Shown here piece after piece: positions 43,590 to 55,800 of a DNA stretch of 64,000 bases. The position numbers were made by a program, and so were the translations under genes. The stretch is from Phanerochaete sordida (lineage: Eukaryota > Basidiomycota > Agaricomycetes > Polyporales > Phanerochaetaceae). Under the pieces are notes generated by a model, which worked only from the letters and a program-made list of their open reading frames with translations, did not search any database and was not told the origin of the DNA. The stretch is taken from the NCBI GenBank assembly GCA_019973155.2, contig BPQB01000077.1:96025-160024 (forward strand). The letters run 5' to 3'. The first letter of the stretch is position 1. The number at the start of each line of letters is the position of its first letter.

Positions 43590-45393
43590 ATGTTCACCAA
43601 GCTCCTCGTCGCTGTCTCCCTCGCGCTCTGCGCGGCCGCGTCCCCCGTGACGATCCGCAGCGCACCGATCTCGATCCCGCTCGCGCGCCAGTTCAACCTC
43701 ACCGGCGCGAAGACCGTCCTCGAGCTCGACCAGGCGAGGGCGAGATTCCTCAAGCACGGCTCGGCATCGAAGTCGAAGACACGCGCCAAGGGTGCGGCGG
43801 CCACTGGCGCCGTCACTGTTCCTGTCACGAACGGCGTGGTCACCTACACCGTCGCGGTTTGTCTCTCTTCCTACTGCTTGACCTCCGACGCTCATGTTTC
43901 TATGCCCAGGTCGATGTCGGCAGTCCCGCGACCACCTGTCAGTTGCATCACTACTCAGGCGGCATTCCCTGACTTCCTTTTCCCTTCTCCTCCTCTCGTC
44001 GAGCAGATAACCTCATCGTGGACACCGGTAGTTCTAATACCTGGGTTGGTGCAGACTTCGAGAACCCGTACTTTATCACGTCTACTTCTCAAGATACCGG
44101 GGCTGAAGTGGTGCGTACCGGGACGCTTCATGGCCCCCTGTCCTGACAACGTGTCCTTTCAGTTCGTTGAATACGGCTCCGGCCTGTTTCTCGGTACGGT
44201 TCTACAAGTTTTGAAATATAGCGGAGTTCGCTTGCTGACATACCGCGCAGGAGAGGAGTTCCTCGACACCGTGAGCATAGGCGGCGTGTTGAACATTGCC
44301 AAGCAATCGATCGGCGCTGCCGAATTTGCGGAAGGTTTTGACGGAGTGGACGGTATTCTAGGGTGAGCAGGGCGATGTGCCGAAGGCCCTAGGCTACTAA
44401 CAACATGGGACAAAAGTATCGGGCCTACCGACCTTACTTCAGGTACTTTTATTTCATTTTTCCAATCCGCGCAGAGCACTCATTCATCGTAGGTACTACG
44501 TCGGATGGAGGTCTTGTGCCGACGGTCTTGGACAACGCTTTTTCCCTCGGCCTCATCAGCACGAAAGAGATCGGCATATCCTTCGCACCGACGACCAACA
44601 CCTCAACCGTAAACGGAGAGCTCATCTTCGGCGGTGTTGACACATCCAAGTTCACCGGAGAATTGACGAATGTGTACGTCCCGCTAGTTTTCTTCCGTGC
44701 TTCTACGACGCTGAGGTATCCTGTCCGCAGTCCGATCACGACCGTGTCTCCCGCAAGCGAGTTTGTCGGGATCAACCAGACGATCACCTACGGCTCGGCG
44801 GACGGGACGACTGTGCTTGCCAGCACGGCGGGCATCGTCGATACAGGCACGACCCTCCTCCTCTTGGCCACCGGTAAGCTCTTAGGTCTGCCCTCAAGCG
44901 CTGGGAACATACGTTTACCGGCAACGCAGATGCTGTCCAGACCTATCAGAGCCTCACTGGTGCGGTTCTTGACGATGTCAACACCGGACTGCTCCAGATC
45001 ACACCTGCACAATTTGCCAACTTACAGAGCCTATTCTTCCACATTGGAGATGTGCGTCCGTCCCCTTTGGTTGTCTGCTCAATGCTGATGTTTGTCACCT
45101 CCTAGACTACATTCGAGTTTACTCCTAATGCTCAGCTGTGGCCCCGTTCCGTATGTACAGCGAAGCCCCGATCGCGGAAGTACTAATAAAAATGCCTCCA
45201 GCTCAACACTGCCATTGGTGGCGAAGCAGACGCCATCTATCTCATCGTCTCGGACCTGGGATCCCCCTCCGGCGAGGGCCTCGACTTCATCAACGGCTTT
45301 GGCTGGCTCGAGAGGCATTTCTTCGTCTTCAACTCTGCGAACAACACAGTGTCATTTGCCACGACACAGTTCACTGATGCGACCTCAAACTGA
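43590..45393 (+). CDS. Secreted aspartic protease, family A1, copy 2
   Basis: The signal peptide MFTKLLVAVSLALCAAAS is followed by a pro-segment (IPLARQFNLTGAKTVLELDQ) with the same pattern as the other two copies. Spliced segments give NLIVDTGSSNTWVGADFENP (first Asp), VEYGSGLFLG, EEFLDTVSIGGVLNIAKQSI, GFDGVDGILG, GGLVPTVLDNAFSLGLISTK, ELIFGGVDTSKFTGELTNV, YGSADGTTVLASTAGIVDTG plus TTLLLLAT (second Asp). The ending is YLIVSDLGSPSGEGLDFING and SFATTQFTDATSN, TGA at 45393. About eight short introns are needed, all with GT..AG ends. The gene looks intact. It lies in a tandem duplication with copy 3 about 3.9 kb downstream. A secreted acid endopeptidase, by family. Confidence 0.92.
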
Positions 45394-47488
45394 GGTCAGC
45401 CCGAGGGCTTGCCGTGGTTGCGAGGATAGGATTGTCTGTGTCAAATTTGGCTGCTATGTATCAATGTAATATCTGACTGGTGTTTTTGCCACACAAATGT
45501 ATCGTGTACGACCGCTGGTGTAAATGGTATGCGATTTCTTCGCGTATATAATACAGTATTTGACCGCATGTCGATCGGGTGGGCGCTGTTACCGACTGGA
45601 TGAAGCACTCAGCTTTCGCTGCATTGGCTATCAAACGCTGCTGAAAGGCCGCGAGATATTACTGCATGAAATCTGCGGAGACGCATCGTTCCTGGACAGA
45701 CCATTTGAACAGGACCATCCGACGAGGGTAGACCCTTTGTACATGTAGCCGCCTATGAAAAAATTGGGAATGGGTTTGCTAGTACTAGTACTGCGATGGG
45801 GCTCCGGTCCTCGTAACAATGAATACTGTAAGCGTTTTTCCAAGCACAGGATGTGTCCACAGCCCTAACATTGCATGTGCAGGAGCGCTACTGCTGCCAG
45901 GAAAGACAAGCATAAAACGCGAAACTCGAAAGGCAATAGCTTTTGGGCGTTTAGTACACTCCCACGGTAAGCAGCGGGTAAGTTAGCAGCACTGAGTGTT
46001 CACTCGCCCTTGACCTCGAACCACGACGACGGATCCGAGTTGGCCAATATACCCGACATTCATCCATTATATAAAAGGGTTGGGTGACTTACTTGCGAGT
46101 AAAGTCATTCTATACCAACCAACATAGTCTTTGAGCCAGGATCATCGCGGTGTACGACATCGACTTTCGAGATGGTGTGTCCGCACGCACGTCGTCGCAG
46201 TCCTAGTTGTCTGTGGCTGACTTCGCGACTGAACGCATTGCATCTAGTGACTAATACCCTCCGAAAGATGGCGACGGTGATGTACACCATCGATTGGTCC
46301 TCGCCGAACAGGCTCCAATCGGATCGCTTTCCCAATGGACCAGATACCTCCAGTGATCGTGCACTCGGGCTCCTCAGCACGACATACAGAAGTCGTATGT
46401 TACTCCCCTCAGTCTCACGACGCAAGACACCCGCCGAGGCTCTCCTCGGACGAAGTGCCGTCGAAGGACGTACGAGCCGCTTGCAAAGTGGCGCTCCTGC
46501 TACGAACGGACCGCTCGGCTTGCGCGACGCGGTGAACTGAGAAGCAGTACGTGCGAGATAAGCCTGAGAGCCATGATCTGCCATATTGATAATGGCCATC
46601 AGCCAAGCCTCTGCGTAAGATGCACCAAATTATGTGCCACAAGAGCAGCACACGCCATGCACGGCGACTACGAAACCATTCTTTACACATCCGGTCTCTT
46701 TCGCGAGGATTGGCCAGCTCTATACAGAAATGCTCTTAGAGCTCAATGCTAGTGCATATAGTCTGTTGGTGAGTTCAGCGTTGCTTGCTCCGACCGCGCT
46801 GAACCTTGATCAGTCTCGAAATAGTGAGCGTGCATGCGGATGTGTACCGCTCACCAGCCACGAGTGAATTGCATCACGGTACGTCCAGCTCGCTGAGGTC
46901 ATCTCATGTGAAGATCTCAACCATGCACGCCAGGCTAGATTCCCATGGAACATAGCCTGTTTCATAGCCGTATTCAGCAAGTGTGCCTTTGGACCGTGAC
47001 GCAAAAGTCGAGACAAGAGTCGGCTCCGTTCCTCCACGAGGTCGCCGCGTTCCTGAGAAACAGAAGCAGCCTTTCCTATCAGGGCCTCACTCGGTATAGC
47101 AACTCTCGATGAACCTACACCTCCTTCTCGCGATGGCCGCCGTGCGTGCCGCTATGGATAATCCTCGTATCTTTGCTCTCCAGGCAGAGACGACGTCGAC
47201 TTGCTGTGTTATCGCCGCTTCTCACCGTACGTGCGGCTAGTGCACCTCGGTGCCGCCTCTTGTTCTCACAGACAGCTTTCCCTAGCGCGACTAGGCCGCC
47301 ACGGACGGTGCCATGGCGCACAGCGTCGCGCTCAACATTCCCTCACAACCTGCGCTATGTGAACCAAAAAGACGCACCGTGGGCGCAGTGGCCCAGCAGG
47401 CGCGGCTGCGAGCACGTATAAAACGATGACCAAACTCACCGCATTCTCCTCAGCTCAGACGCAAAACACGCATACACGGGCAGCACAC
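45394..47488. other. Intergenic 2.1 kb, second unit of tandem duplication
   Basis: The first 600 bp are 3' flank with no signal. TATATAAAA at 46068-46076 is a strong TATA-like box with no recognised gene behind it; a 122-residue frame starts at 46172 but has no family and is broken in the paralogous region. From about 46.2 kb the sequence aligns with 42.1-43.5 kb. Confidence 0.55.
47417..47423 (+). promoter_or_regulatory. TATA box of A1 protease copy 3
   Basis: TATAAAA 66 bp upstream of the ATG at 47489, at the position equivalent to the copy 2 box. Confidence 0.65.
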
Positions 47489-49253
47489 ATGTTTTCCAAG
47501 CTCCTCGTCGCAGTCTCCATCGCGCTCGCCGCATCAGCGTCGCCGCTGGCGATCCGGAGCAGCCCGGTGACGATCCAGCTCGCCCGCCGCTTCAACACGA
47601 CTGGATCCAAGAATATCATCGAGCTCGACCAGGCCCGCGCGAAGTTCCTCAAGAACGGCGGCTCAGCCAAATTCAAGACGGCGAGCGCGTCGTCCGCACC
47701 GTCTGTCCCCGTCACGAATGGAGCCGTCACCTACACCGCAGAGGTCGGTTTCTGCTGCTCTTGGCACGGTTTCTGCCGCTCATATTTTCTGGCAGGTCCA
47801 AGTCGGCAGCCCTCCGACGACATGTTAGTGATTTTATTTCGACATCATGGAGTTATCTTGACAATTTTGAATGTATAGTCAGCCTCATTGTCGACACAGG
47901 CAGTTCCAACACTTGGATTGGCGCCAGCACTCCGTTCACGGAGACGTCCACCTCGCACGATACCGGGGCCCAAGTGGTATGCCCGTCCATAGTAACTGTC
48001 TGACGTCATACTCACGCCCCTGGTAGGCCGTGGAATACGGCTCTGGCCTGTTCTTCGGTATGTCTCCTCGGCTCTACACCAGTTGATGTTAGCTCATCTG
48101 CGCATATATAGGCGAGGAGTTCCTCGACCAAGTGTCGCTTGGCTCTGGTCTTACTGTCGTGAACCAGTCCATTGGTGTCGCTGAAGAGACCTTTGGTTTC
48201 ACTGGAGTGGACGGAATCCTTGGGTTAGTGAGATCATTGTTGGCGCATTTTCACCATCTCAATCCCTGCCTCCAGCATTGGACCAACTGATCTCACTGAG
48301 GGTGAGTATAACCACGTCGCTGTTCATGCCAGCTTTCTCATGGAAGCAGATACCACATCTGCGGGCGGCATGGTCCCTACCATCCTGGACAACGCGTTCG
48401 GCCTCGGAATGGTCGCTACAAAGGAGATCGGAATCTCTTTCAAGCCCACGACGAACTTCTCGGACAAGAATGGCGAGCTCACTTTCGGCGGCGTGGATAC
48501 CACGAAATTCACCGGCCCGCTGACCACCGTGTACGTAGCGCCTTTCCTCCAAACGATGATCCTTTGCTGATTAGTCATGTACATCCAGGCCGATTACTTC
48601 GACATCACCCGCGAGCGACTACGTCGGCATCGACCAGACCATCACCTACGGCTCGTTCCCTGGTCGCACGATCCTCAGCCCGACCGCAGGCATCGTCGAC
48701 ACGGGCACGACCCTGCTCCTTCTTCCCACCGGTGCGCCTTGCCTTCGTCCCCAACGTCCAATGTGCGCTGAATGTAACCCGCAGACTCGATTGCGGCCTA
48801 CATGGAGGTCACGGGCGCTGTCATGGACGACCGCACCGGCCTGTTGAGCCTCAGCCCCACGCAGTTCTCCAACCTGAAGAGCATGTTCTTCGAGATCGGC
48901 GACGTACGTCTTCGCTCAGCCTCCTGCAACCCTGTGTGGCTAACCAGATTTCACAGAATGTCTTCGAGTTCACCCCTGACGCGCAGCTGTGGCCCCGTGA
49001 GGTGCGTGTCTTTCGCTCTGTACCAGCGAAATTGCCGCCTGATGTGCATATTTAGTTGAACACTGCGGTTGGCGGCGAGGACAGCGGCATCTACCTCATC
49101 GTCGGAGACCTCGGCACGCCCACGGGCGAGGGCCTCGACTTCATCAACGGCTTCGCGTGGCTCGAGCGGCATTACTTCGTCTTCGACTCTGGTGCCAACA
49201 CGGCGTCCTTTGCGACGACAGAGTTCACGCATGCGATCGCCAACAACGTCTGA
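47489..49253 (+). CDS. Secreted aspartic protease, family A1, copy 3
   Basis: The signal peptide is MFSKLLVAVSIALAASAS and the pro-segment IQLARRFNTTGSKNIIELDQ. Mature landmarks in order: SLIVDTGSSNTWIGASTPFT (first Asp), VEYGSGLFFG, EEFLDQVSLGSGLTVVNQSI, GFTGVDGILG, GGMVPTILDNAFGLGMVATK, ELTFGGVDTTKFTGPLTTV, SDYVGIDQTITYGSFPGRTI, GIVDTGTTLLLLPT (second Asp), YLIVGDLGTPTGEGLDFING. It ends FTHAIANNV with TGA at 49253. Intron positions match copy 2 one for one. Catalytic residues are intact. Differences cluster in surface-loop segments, so substrate preference could differ, which is inference. Confidence 0.93.
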
Positions 49254-49496
49254 AGCTGGCGGACGATAGGGTCTGGTGGATTATAGTACAGCAATATTTT
49301 GACAAGGACTCTCGGGACTCTTACTACTCCCAAAGTACTACGCCTAGGATATACTAGAGATAGATTGGCCATTTAGTTATGCTCATTTTGATGGTGGTAA
49401 ATCCGTATAAGCACTCGTTCAAGCAGCCTTCGTCGGAGCCTGAAGGGAATATTTATTGGGAGACGCCACAGCGCCTTCATCGACTATACCACCACC

Positions 49497-50591
49497 ATGG
49501 CATCTCTGCTAGCATGGACGCAGCCCCGTCCGGACATGGAAACCTCGCCTTACGAATGGGAGGCCTCCTGGGAGAACGACTTCAAGCGAAACTACGACCC
49601 GCCCTCGCGCTTGCCCGCGTCAGGCGGCCTCTCGCTTTACATCCCTCCAGCCAAGATCGCCACACTCGGCCTGAACGAAGACGCGCAGCTGCAGCGCACG
49701 GAGCACCAGACGAAGGTCGTCCTCGCGACGCACCGCATCCTCGTGGACCTCGCGACGCGGCTCATGCCCGACTTCGTCCCGCGCTGGACGCGCGCGCCCG
49801 AGCGCGGCCGCCGCGAGTTCACCATGCTCGCGCTCCGCCGCTACATGGGCACGGGCCTCCGCGTGGACATGGACGTGCACCGGCGCTGGTGCCCCGAGTC
49901 CTCGCTCGTGTACATCACCGCGGACGACGGCGCGCGCTACGTCGCGCTCCTGCGTGCGTACCTCGACGCCGCGCCGCAGACAGACGGCGGCGCGGCGTTC
50001 GTCCCGCCGCACCCCGCCGTCGACCGGCTGCTCACGCTGTCCGAGAGCGAGCGCGCAAACCTGTATTACAGGCGGTTCGCGCACAAGGTCAGGATCGACC
50101 GCGGCGTGTTTCTCGTGGAGCTTGTCAAGGACGTCTTCCTCACCTGGGTGAGTAGCGGACGTGTTCCCGGAGCTGCACGTCGCACTGATAGTCCACCAGT
50201 ATTGCCAGACCGAGGGGCTGACCCGACCCAGGACTCTCGGGCCTATGTCTGTACGCCAGCACACCGCGCGCATGCCGCGAGATGTAGCAAAGGAGACGCG
50301 TCGAGAAATGAAAGAGCTCGGCGGCACCTCACGCGTCCCTGAGTGCAACTTCTGCAATGTCCGTCCGGGTACTGGGCAAAAACTGCAAGCTTGCAGCAAG
50401 TGCCGGAAGATCGACAGACTTGTGTACTACTGTTCTGCGTACGTACCCACGCAGAGTGTCACGGAAAGGTGTTACTGATGTACTCCGCTTCGCACAGCGA
50501 ATGCCAGCAGCGAGACTGGAAGCAGGGGACGCCCCGCCCCCATCGCCAAATATGCGGGAAGCCGTTCTCAGACGAGGATCTTGCTGCTTAG
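49497..50591 (+). CDS. MYND zinc-finger protein, family member C
   Basis: Starts MASLLAWTQPRPDMETSPYE at 49497 and continues WEASWENDFKRNYDPPSRLP, the family's N-terminal motif. HRRWCPESSLVYITADDG and PPHPAVDRLLTLSESERANL match members A and B. The intron GTGAGT..CCACCAG joins VFLTW to YCQTEGLTRPRTLGPM. The finger is ECNFCNVRPGTGQKLQ, CSKCRKIDRLVYYCSA and, after a second intron, ECQQRDWKQGTPRPHRQICG, followed by a short end and TAG at 50591. The second half of exon 1 is more GC-rich and Ala/Arg-rich than in A and B. It lies 9-13 kb from the other members, beyond the F-box and A1 genes, so the family has spread locally. Function unknown. Confidence 0.85.
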
Positions 50592-50756
50592 CACGCAGTT
50601 CGAGTGTAAAAGTATCTTGTCTTGCTGGACACTCGAATTAAAGGGTTCAGATAGGGCTGCGTGTACTTGTAGTTGCACGGCCCTCGAAAATCCTGCATAT
50701 TGGGGAGTGTAAAAATATTTCTTGTGACCATTGCGTAGTGGTATACACACACTGTC

Positions 50757-52884
50757 CTATATCAGCTTGCCCGTCGACCAGCCCTGGTACGTCGGCGTGC
50801 CCTTGATCCAGTCGATGAGCTGCGAGCGCGCGATCTTGACGCCCTTGTCCTCGTTCTCGATCTTGCGCTTCTCGCCGCCGACGACCTCCCAGCGTTGCTC
50901 CTTGACCGTGACGAGGCCCGCCTTGATCTCCTCCTCGCCGAGGATAATCGCGAACGGCACCTCGTCGCGCTCGCCCGCCGTGAACTGCGCGGGCAGCTTC
51001 GGCTTGCGCTTGAACATGAAGTCCGTCTGCGTCGCGCGTGAGCCGGAGGGCCTCAACAACAGTCGCGCCACGCACCTTGATCCCCGCCGCGCGGAGCTCC
51101 TGCACGAGCCGCAGCCGCTCCGTGAGCAGCCCGTCGCCGGCGGCCATGACGTACGCCATCGTGTCCTTGCTGCGCATCCCGCGCTCGACCCAGCGCGGCC
51201 ACACGATCGCGAAGATGCGGTCCATGCCGATCGACACGCCGATGCACGGCAGCTGCGCCGCCTTCTTGCCCTCGCCCGCCGCCGCCGCCGTGAACATGCC
51301 CACCAGCCCGTCGTACCGCCCGCCCGCCGCGATCGAGCCCACGCCGACCTTGCTCTCGTCGATCTCCTCGTCCTCCTCCTCGCCCGCCGGCTTCTTCTTC
51401 TTGTCCTTCTTCGCCGGCGGCGCAGGTGCCGGCGCAGGTGCGGTTTCGGGCGTCGCGGCGAACGCGTTCGCGGCCGTGAAGCCTGGTGGCGCAGACGCCT
51501 CCGTGATCGCCTCGTAGATGATGCCCGTGTAGTAGTCGAGGCCGCGCGCGAGCGACATGTCGAACGAGATCTGGTACGAGTCTTAGCATGAGCCTGCTGA
51601 AGCGCGGGGACCACTGACCTTGTCGACGACGCCATACGCCTCGAGGTACTGGAACAAGATGCCCATCTCTTCGATACCCAGTTTCGCGCTCGCATTCGCC
51701 ATCAGCGTCGCGTCGGCACTGAGCTGCTCGAGTAGTGCTGGGCCGCCCTTGTGCTTCACGTACTCGCCGATCTTGTCCGCAACTGCGCCGTCAAGGCCCT
51801 TTTCTTCTGTCATCTCCTTCTTAACGTCTGCCCATGGCATCTGCCACAGCATAAGTGAGCGTGTATTGGTATTTTTCCTGCAGACGCACCTTGTCGAGCT
51901 TGTCGACGGCAGATGAGATGGTACGAATCTTGTCTAATGGGACACCGCAAACTTCGAATATGCCGTCGAGGATTTTCCTGTGATTTATCTGCGCAACTTT
52001 CAGTGAGGGCGTTCGAATAACTGAACTCGTTACGCACCTTGATGGTAAACTCCCCGACCTCTAGTCGTGTGAGGATAGTGCAGAGCAGACCGACGATCTC
52101 GGCGTCTGGAATCATCGTATCGTACACTCCAGCGATGTCAAAGTCCTGAACAGAAGTCAGCTTGAGTCAACCCCAAACGACAGCACACGCACCGCTTGGG
52201 TAAATTCACGCATACGACCCTTTGACATGACTGGGTTGTCTCTCCGGTAGACCTTGCCGACCTGCCAGAGCTTCGCCTGCGTCGTCGCGCCGTTCATGGC
52301 GAGGTATCGCGCGAGCGGGACAGTGTGGTCGTATCGCAGGGCGAGCTCCTCGCCGCCCTGGTCCTTCAGGTCGAAGATGAGCTTCGCGTCCTCGCCGTAC
52401 TTGCCCGCGAGGATCTCCTTGCGCTCGAAGACAGGCGTGTCGAGACATGAGCCGCCGTACGTCGTGAAGCAGTCCTTGACGATGCGCTCGATGTGCTCGC
52501 GGCAGTGCATCTCCGCCGGGCTGTAGTCGCGGGTGCCCTGCGTAGAGTCAAGCTCACGCGGACGGCGCACGCGCGAGGACGACGCACCTTCGGTGTCTTC
52601 AGCAGGATCCGCTCCTTCTTCTTCCCGCCCTCCCTCGACGACCCGCCGCTCATCTGGCCGAGCGTGCGCTTGAGGTCGCCGAGCCGCTTCTTGACCTCCT
52701 CCACCTCAGGGCCTTCCGCCTGCTGCTTCCGGAGCTCGTTGAGCAGCGCACTCTGCTCCGCGATCTGCGCGGTCAGAGACTCGACTGTCGCCATTTTTCG
52801 TGTAATTTGCAGCTGGTGCACGCGTGGAAGTCTGAAGAGGGGGTACGCAAGGAATCGATGGGGCAGTGAGCGAGATGCGAACAT
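50757..52884 (-). CDS. HTS1: Histidyl-tRNA synthetase, probably cytosolic and mitochondrial from two starts
   Basis: Charges tRNA-His. The cytosolic form starts at 52794 ([20 protein letters not shown]), a WHEP-like coiled N-terminus. An in-frame ATG at 52884 adds 30 residues ([20 protein letters not shown]..) that are Arg-rich and acid-free, a mitochondrial presequence. Class II landmarks: [20 protein letters not shown] (motif 1 region), [16 protein letters not shown] (motif 2 side), [20 protein letters not shown], the histidine-specific [29 protein letters not shown], and motif 3 [16 protein letters not shown]. The C-terminal anticodon-binding domain ends [14 protein letters not shown] at 50757. 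About six short introns. An Ala/Pro/Lys-rich insert sits between RGLDYYTG and GGRYDG, as in other fungi. As in yeast HTS1, one gene seems to serve both compartments. Confidence 0.95.
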
Positions 52885-55800
52885 GCAAGAAATTCGTTCG
52901 CGCTGGACGAGACTGACTCCGGAGATCATCGCGTTATCTTATCTTCCGGCGCCTACTGTTAGCCGCCCACTACTCGGTCACCCAGGGATCTCGGTCACTC
53001 GCTCATTCTGCGTCGACCGTTTGCACGTAGGTCTCGGTAGCAGATATTATGTATTTATATGATATTAGCTACATTATGACGCAGCTAAAATAGTATTGAG
53101 TGCCAGTAGAGCTACTCGAGATAATATACATTGCCCTGACTTGCCATAGGCGCCCACATTGAGACACTGGCTGTAAAACATGTGCTGGAGGACTGGTTTT
53201 GCGCATGTATCTCTTCTCATGCGACACTGTACATCTCAGACATGCTATCTTACTATCCCGCTACTTAAGGTGGGGACATACCCCTCGGACTATGAACACA
53301 GGCTGGGTGACCGAGTTCTATGTCCAGCCATGTTTGGGCACTCACCACAGAGTTGTGCCTGTACTGCTCGTTGTAGATCATATTTTATTCCAATAAAATT
53401 TGTATACCCCAACGATATACCTGCGACTACGTATCTTAGTTTTTGTGGGGTTCAGACAACGTTTGAGGCCACTGCACGGTGCGCACTGTGGCGTGACCGA
53501 CTTCAGGGCGGCTAACAGTAGATGAAGGAGCGACTTTGTGGCGCCCACGTGGCAAGCTTTGCAATTTCCATCCTTCATCCCAGACGATGTCGACTTCGAG
53601 TCCATTTTTGCGAGGTAAGGATTTGAAGAAAAAGTATAGATATGCTACGCTGCAGAAATGGTGGGCTTAGCGGGGAACAAGCAGCGTTATCCTTGAACAT
53701 CGCAGGGCATTGAACCAATCATCGCACATCGGATTTTCTTCAAGCCTTCGCAACGCTCTGCGGTGCAACGTAGAGCATCACCAATAGTTGATCGAGATCT
53801 GCTTGACGGTGCTCCTTTATCCTTTTCCATTTACACTATCGTCTCGCCAGGGCGAGAGGCTTTATCTTAACCGAGCTCTCGAATCCATGCGCTGACTATA
53901 TTGCAGCATTTTATATTTTGCAGCACGCGACGTCTTCCCCATGAGCAGCACATACGTGAGACTCAGTCTGCCCTGATGAAGACTTGCTACGCTTCTAGGG
54001 CCCTTGGTGGGTGCAGCCGATCGTATGTGCCCACATCGCGCAGTGCTGCTATCGTAACCCCGTCAGTGTCCGCATTTCCTCCGCTTCTTGGGATAATGTA
54101 CGGCAAAACGGTCTTTTGCAGAAGGTCCGCGGCTCTGACAAGCTTGCTTAGAACTTCGTTGGAAGCAGACAAATGTCAAATACTCGCGGGGCTAGCAAGG
54201 AAGGCCGCGAGAGGTTACCCACAATACGGAGACATTCGCGGACATTACGCGATACATCACGTATGCACAGCAGGGAAGACCTGTGACGTGCCTGAGCAAG
54301 AGCACAAGGCGAGCGGGATTTTGTGGCGGAAGGTGACATATCCGCGACAGGTCTAGCAGGGAAGAACGTCAAGTAACCTCAGCTGCGGTCTGTGGGAGCA
54401 TCCCGCCCTCGTGAGTAGGGCGAACGGGAAAGGGTCTCGCGCACGCCGAACAGGCTCACAACAGGACTTGTACATGCTCTCCTGCTGCTTGGTTCCTGTC
54501 AGAGTGGAGCTGCGTGACAGGCGTGTCCCCGGCCCCAGCCTGGTGCGTGCCTATGCCACATATGCCCGGTGCAGCCACGTTCATGCTCCCGCCGCGTCCC
54601 GCGACCGCACCGGTCATAGGCTGCCTTATCCGCGCACGCGCGTGCTGCGAGCCGTATGTCGCGGCCACGCCGCGCACCTAAACCATACAGGGCGGCGCCC
54701 TGGTCGCTGAACCTTCCGCCCATTGATTCCCCGCACGGGAGAACGCTCCATCGGAAGCCCCGGCGCCGCGCGCACGGGAGCCTCCCGGTCCCCACCTGCC
54801 CTGCGCGCCCCTGTGCACAGAGAGCAGGTCCGTTCGAGCTCGGAGCGACGGCCATGGGTGCGACGACGCTGCAGCTCCGTCGGGCGCCAGGGCTCGTCCG
54901 ACTCCCAGGGCGGGCACGAGGGCGCGTGGTTCTGACAAGCTTCCATAACCTCCAGGATCTCCCGATCGCCCGCCGCCGGCGACATGCACACAATATATAC
55001 TCGGCGCGCAGCTGCCCAGTGGGGCAACCTGCCCTGCTGCCATGCATCCTGGCTGGCCGTGCTGACACGCCCACCTCGCGCCCCGCGGCGTCTGCGGGGA
55101 TCGCGCTATCGTGCGCCAACGCCCGTAAGTAGGATCCGCGGGCACCACGCAGCGTGTGCCGTACGCAATGGAGATTGGCAGAGTCTAGAGGGCGGCCATC
55201 GGGCTGCTTTTCTACAATCAAGATGCGAAGATGCCGGCCTGGACGCGCGGCCCGCACTGATATGCGTAGAAATCAGCCTGGATATCGAGGTGCGCCACCG
55301 CAGCTTTCCATCGCCACATCTCAACAAAGATCGAGTACCATCAGTTCGGCCTGGTATGAATGCAAGACAAGGTACTGCCTGTCTTGTGGCTTTATAATTC
55401 AGTGCGTGGCACTTTCGCTTCATTGGGCTCGAATGAAGGCGTCCTTACAGAACAGTTGTCAGCATCCTCGCTCTATGAATGGGTGAGATTGCAATACGTA
55501 AGGCATCATTCACATCGTATAGCTATCTGAGACGCTATAAACTGGCTCCTATGCAGTAGGACCGTTTACCCCAAGTGGTTACATGCTTCGAAGGTCAGCC
55601 CGCGGCGGAGCTGTTTCGAGGGTCGTGCTTGCAATCTATCCGGCCCTGTAGATGTGAGCTATCTCCGATAGCAAGATGATGTCGGAGTGCTGACACGGTG
55701 CGATGTAACTTATGTGCGACGGGATAGTCCACTTCTGCATATGACGTCCGACGGGGAAGCACCGGCTCACGGTTCAGGCAGCTGCTGTCGCCGTACAACG

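Larger units (their letters stand above)
42120..45393 (+). repeat. Tandem segmental duplication, unit 1
   Basis: Upstream non-coding block plus A1 protease copy 2. Its counterpart is about 46200-49253. Similarity is patchy in the upstream block and strong in exons; the left border is approximate. Confidence 0.6.
46200..49253 (+). repeat. Tandem segmental duplication, unit 2
   Basis: Upstream non-coding block plus A1 protease copy 3, in the same order and orientation as unit 1. Confidence 0.6.

Noticed and set aside
54499..55257. A 252-codon minus-strand frame in the gene-poor stretch
   Set aside because: Arg/Gly/Ala-rich with other long frames on both strands over the same bases; no domain and no conserved-looking block.
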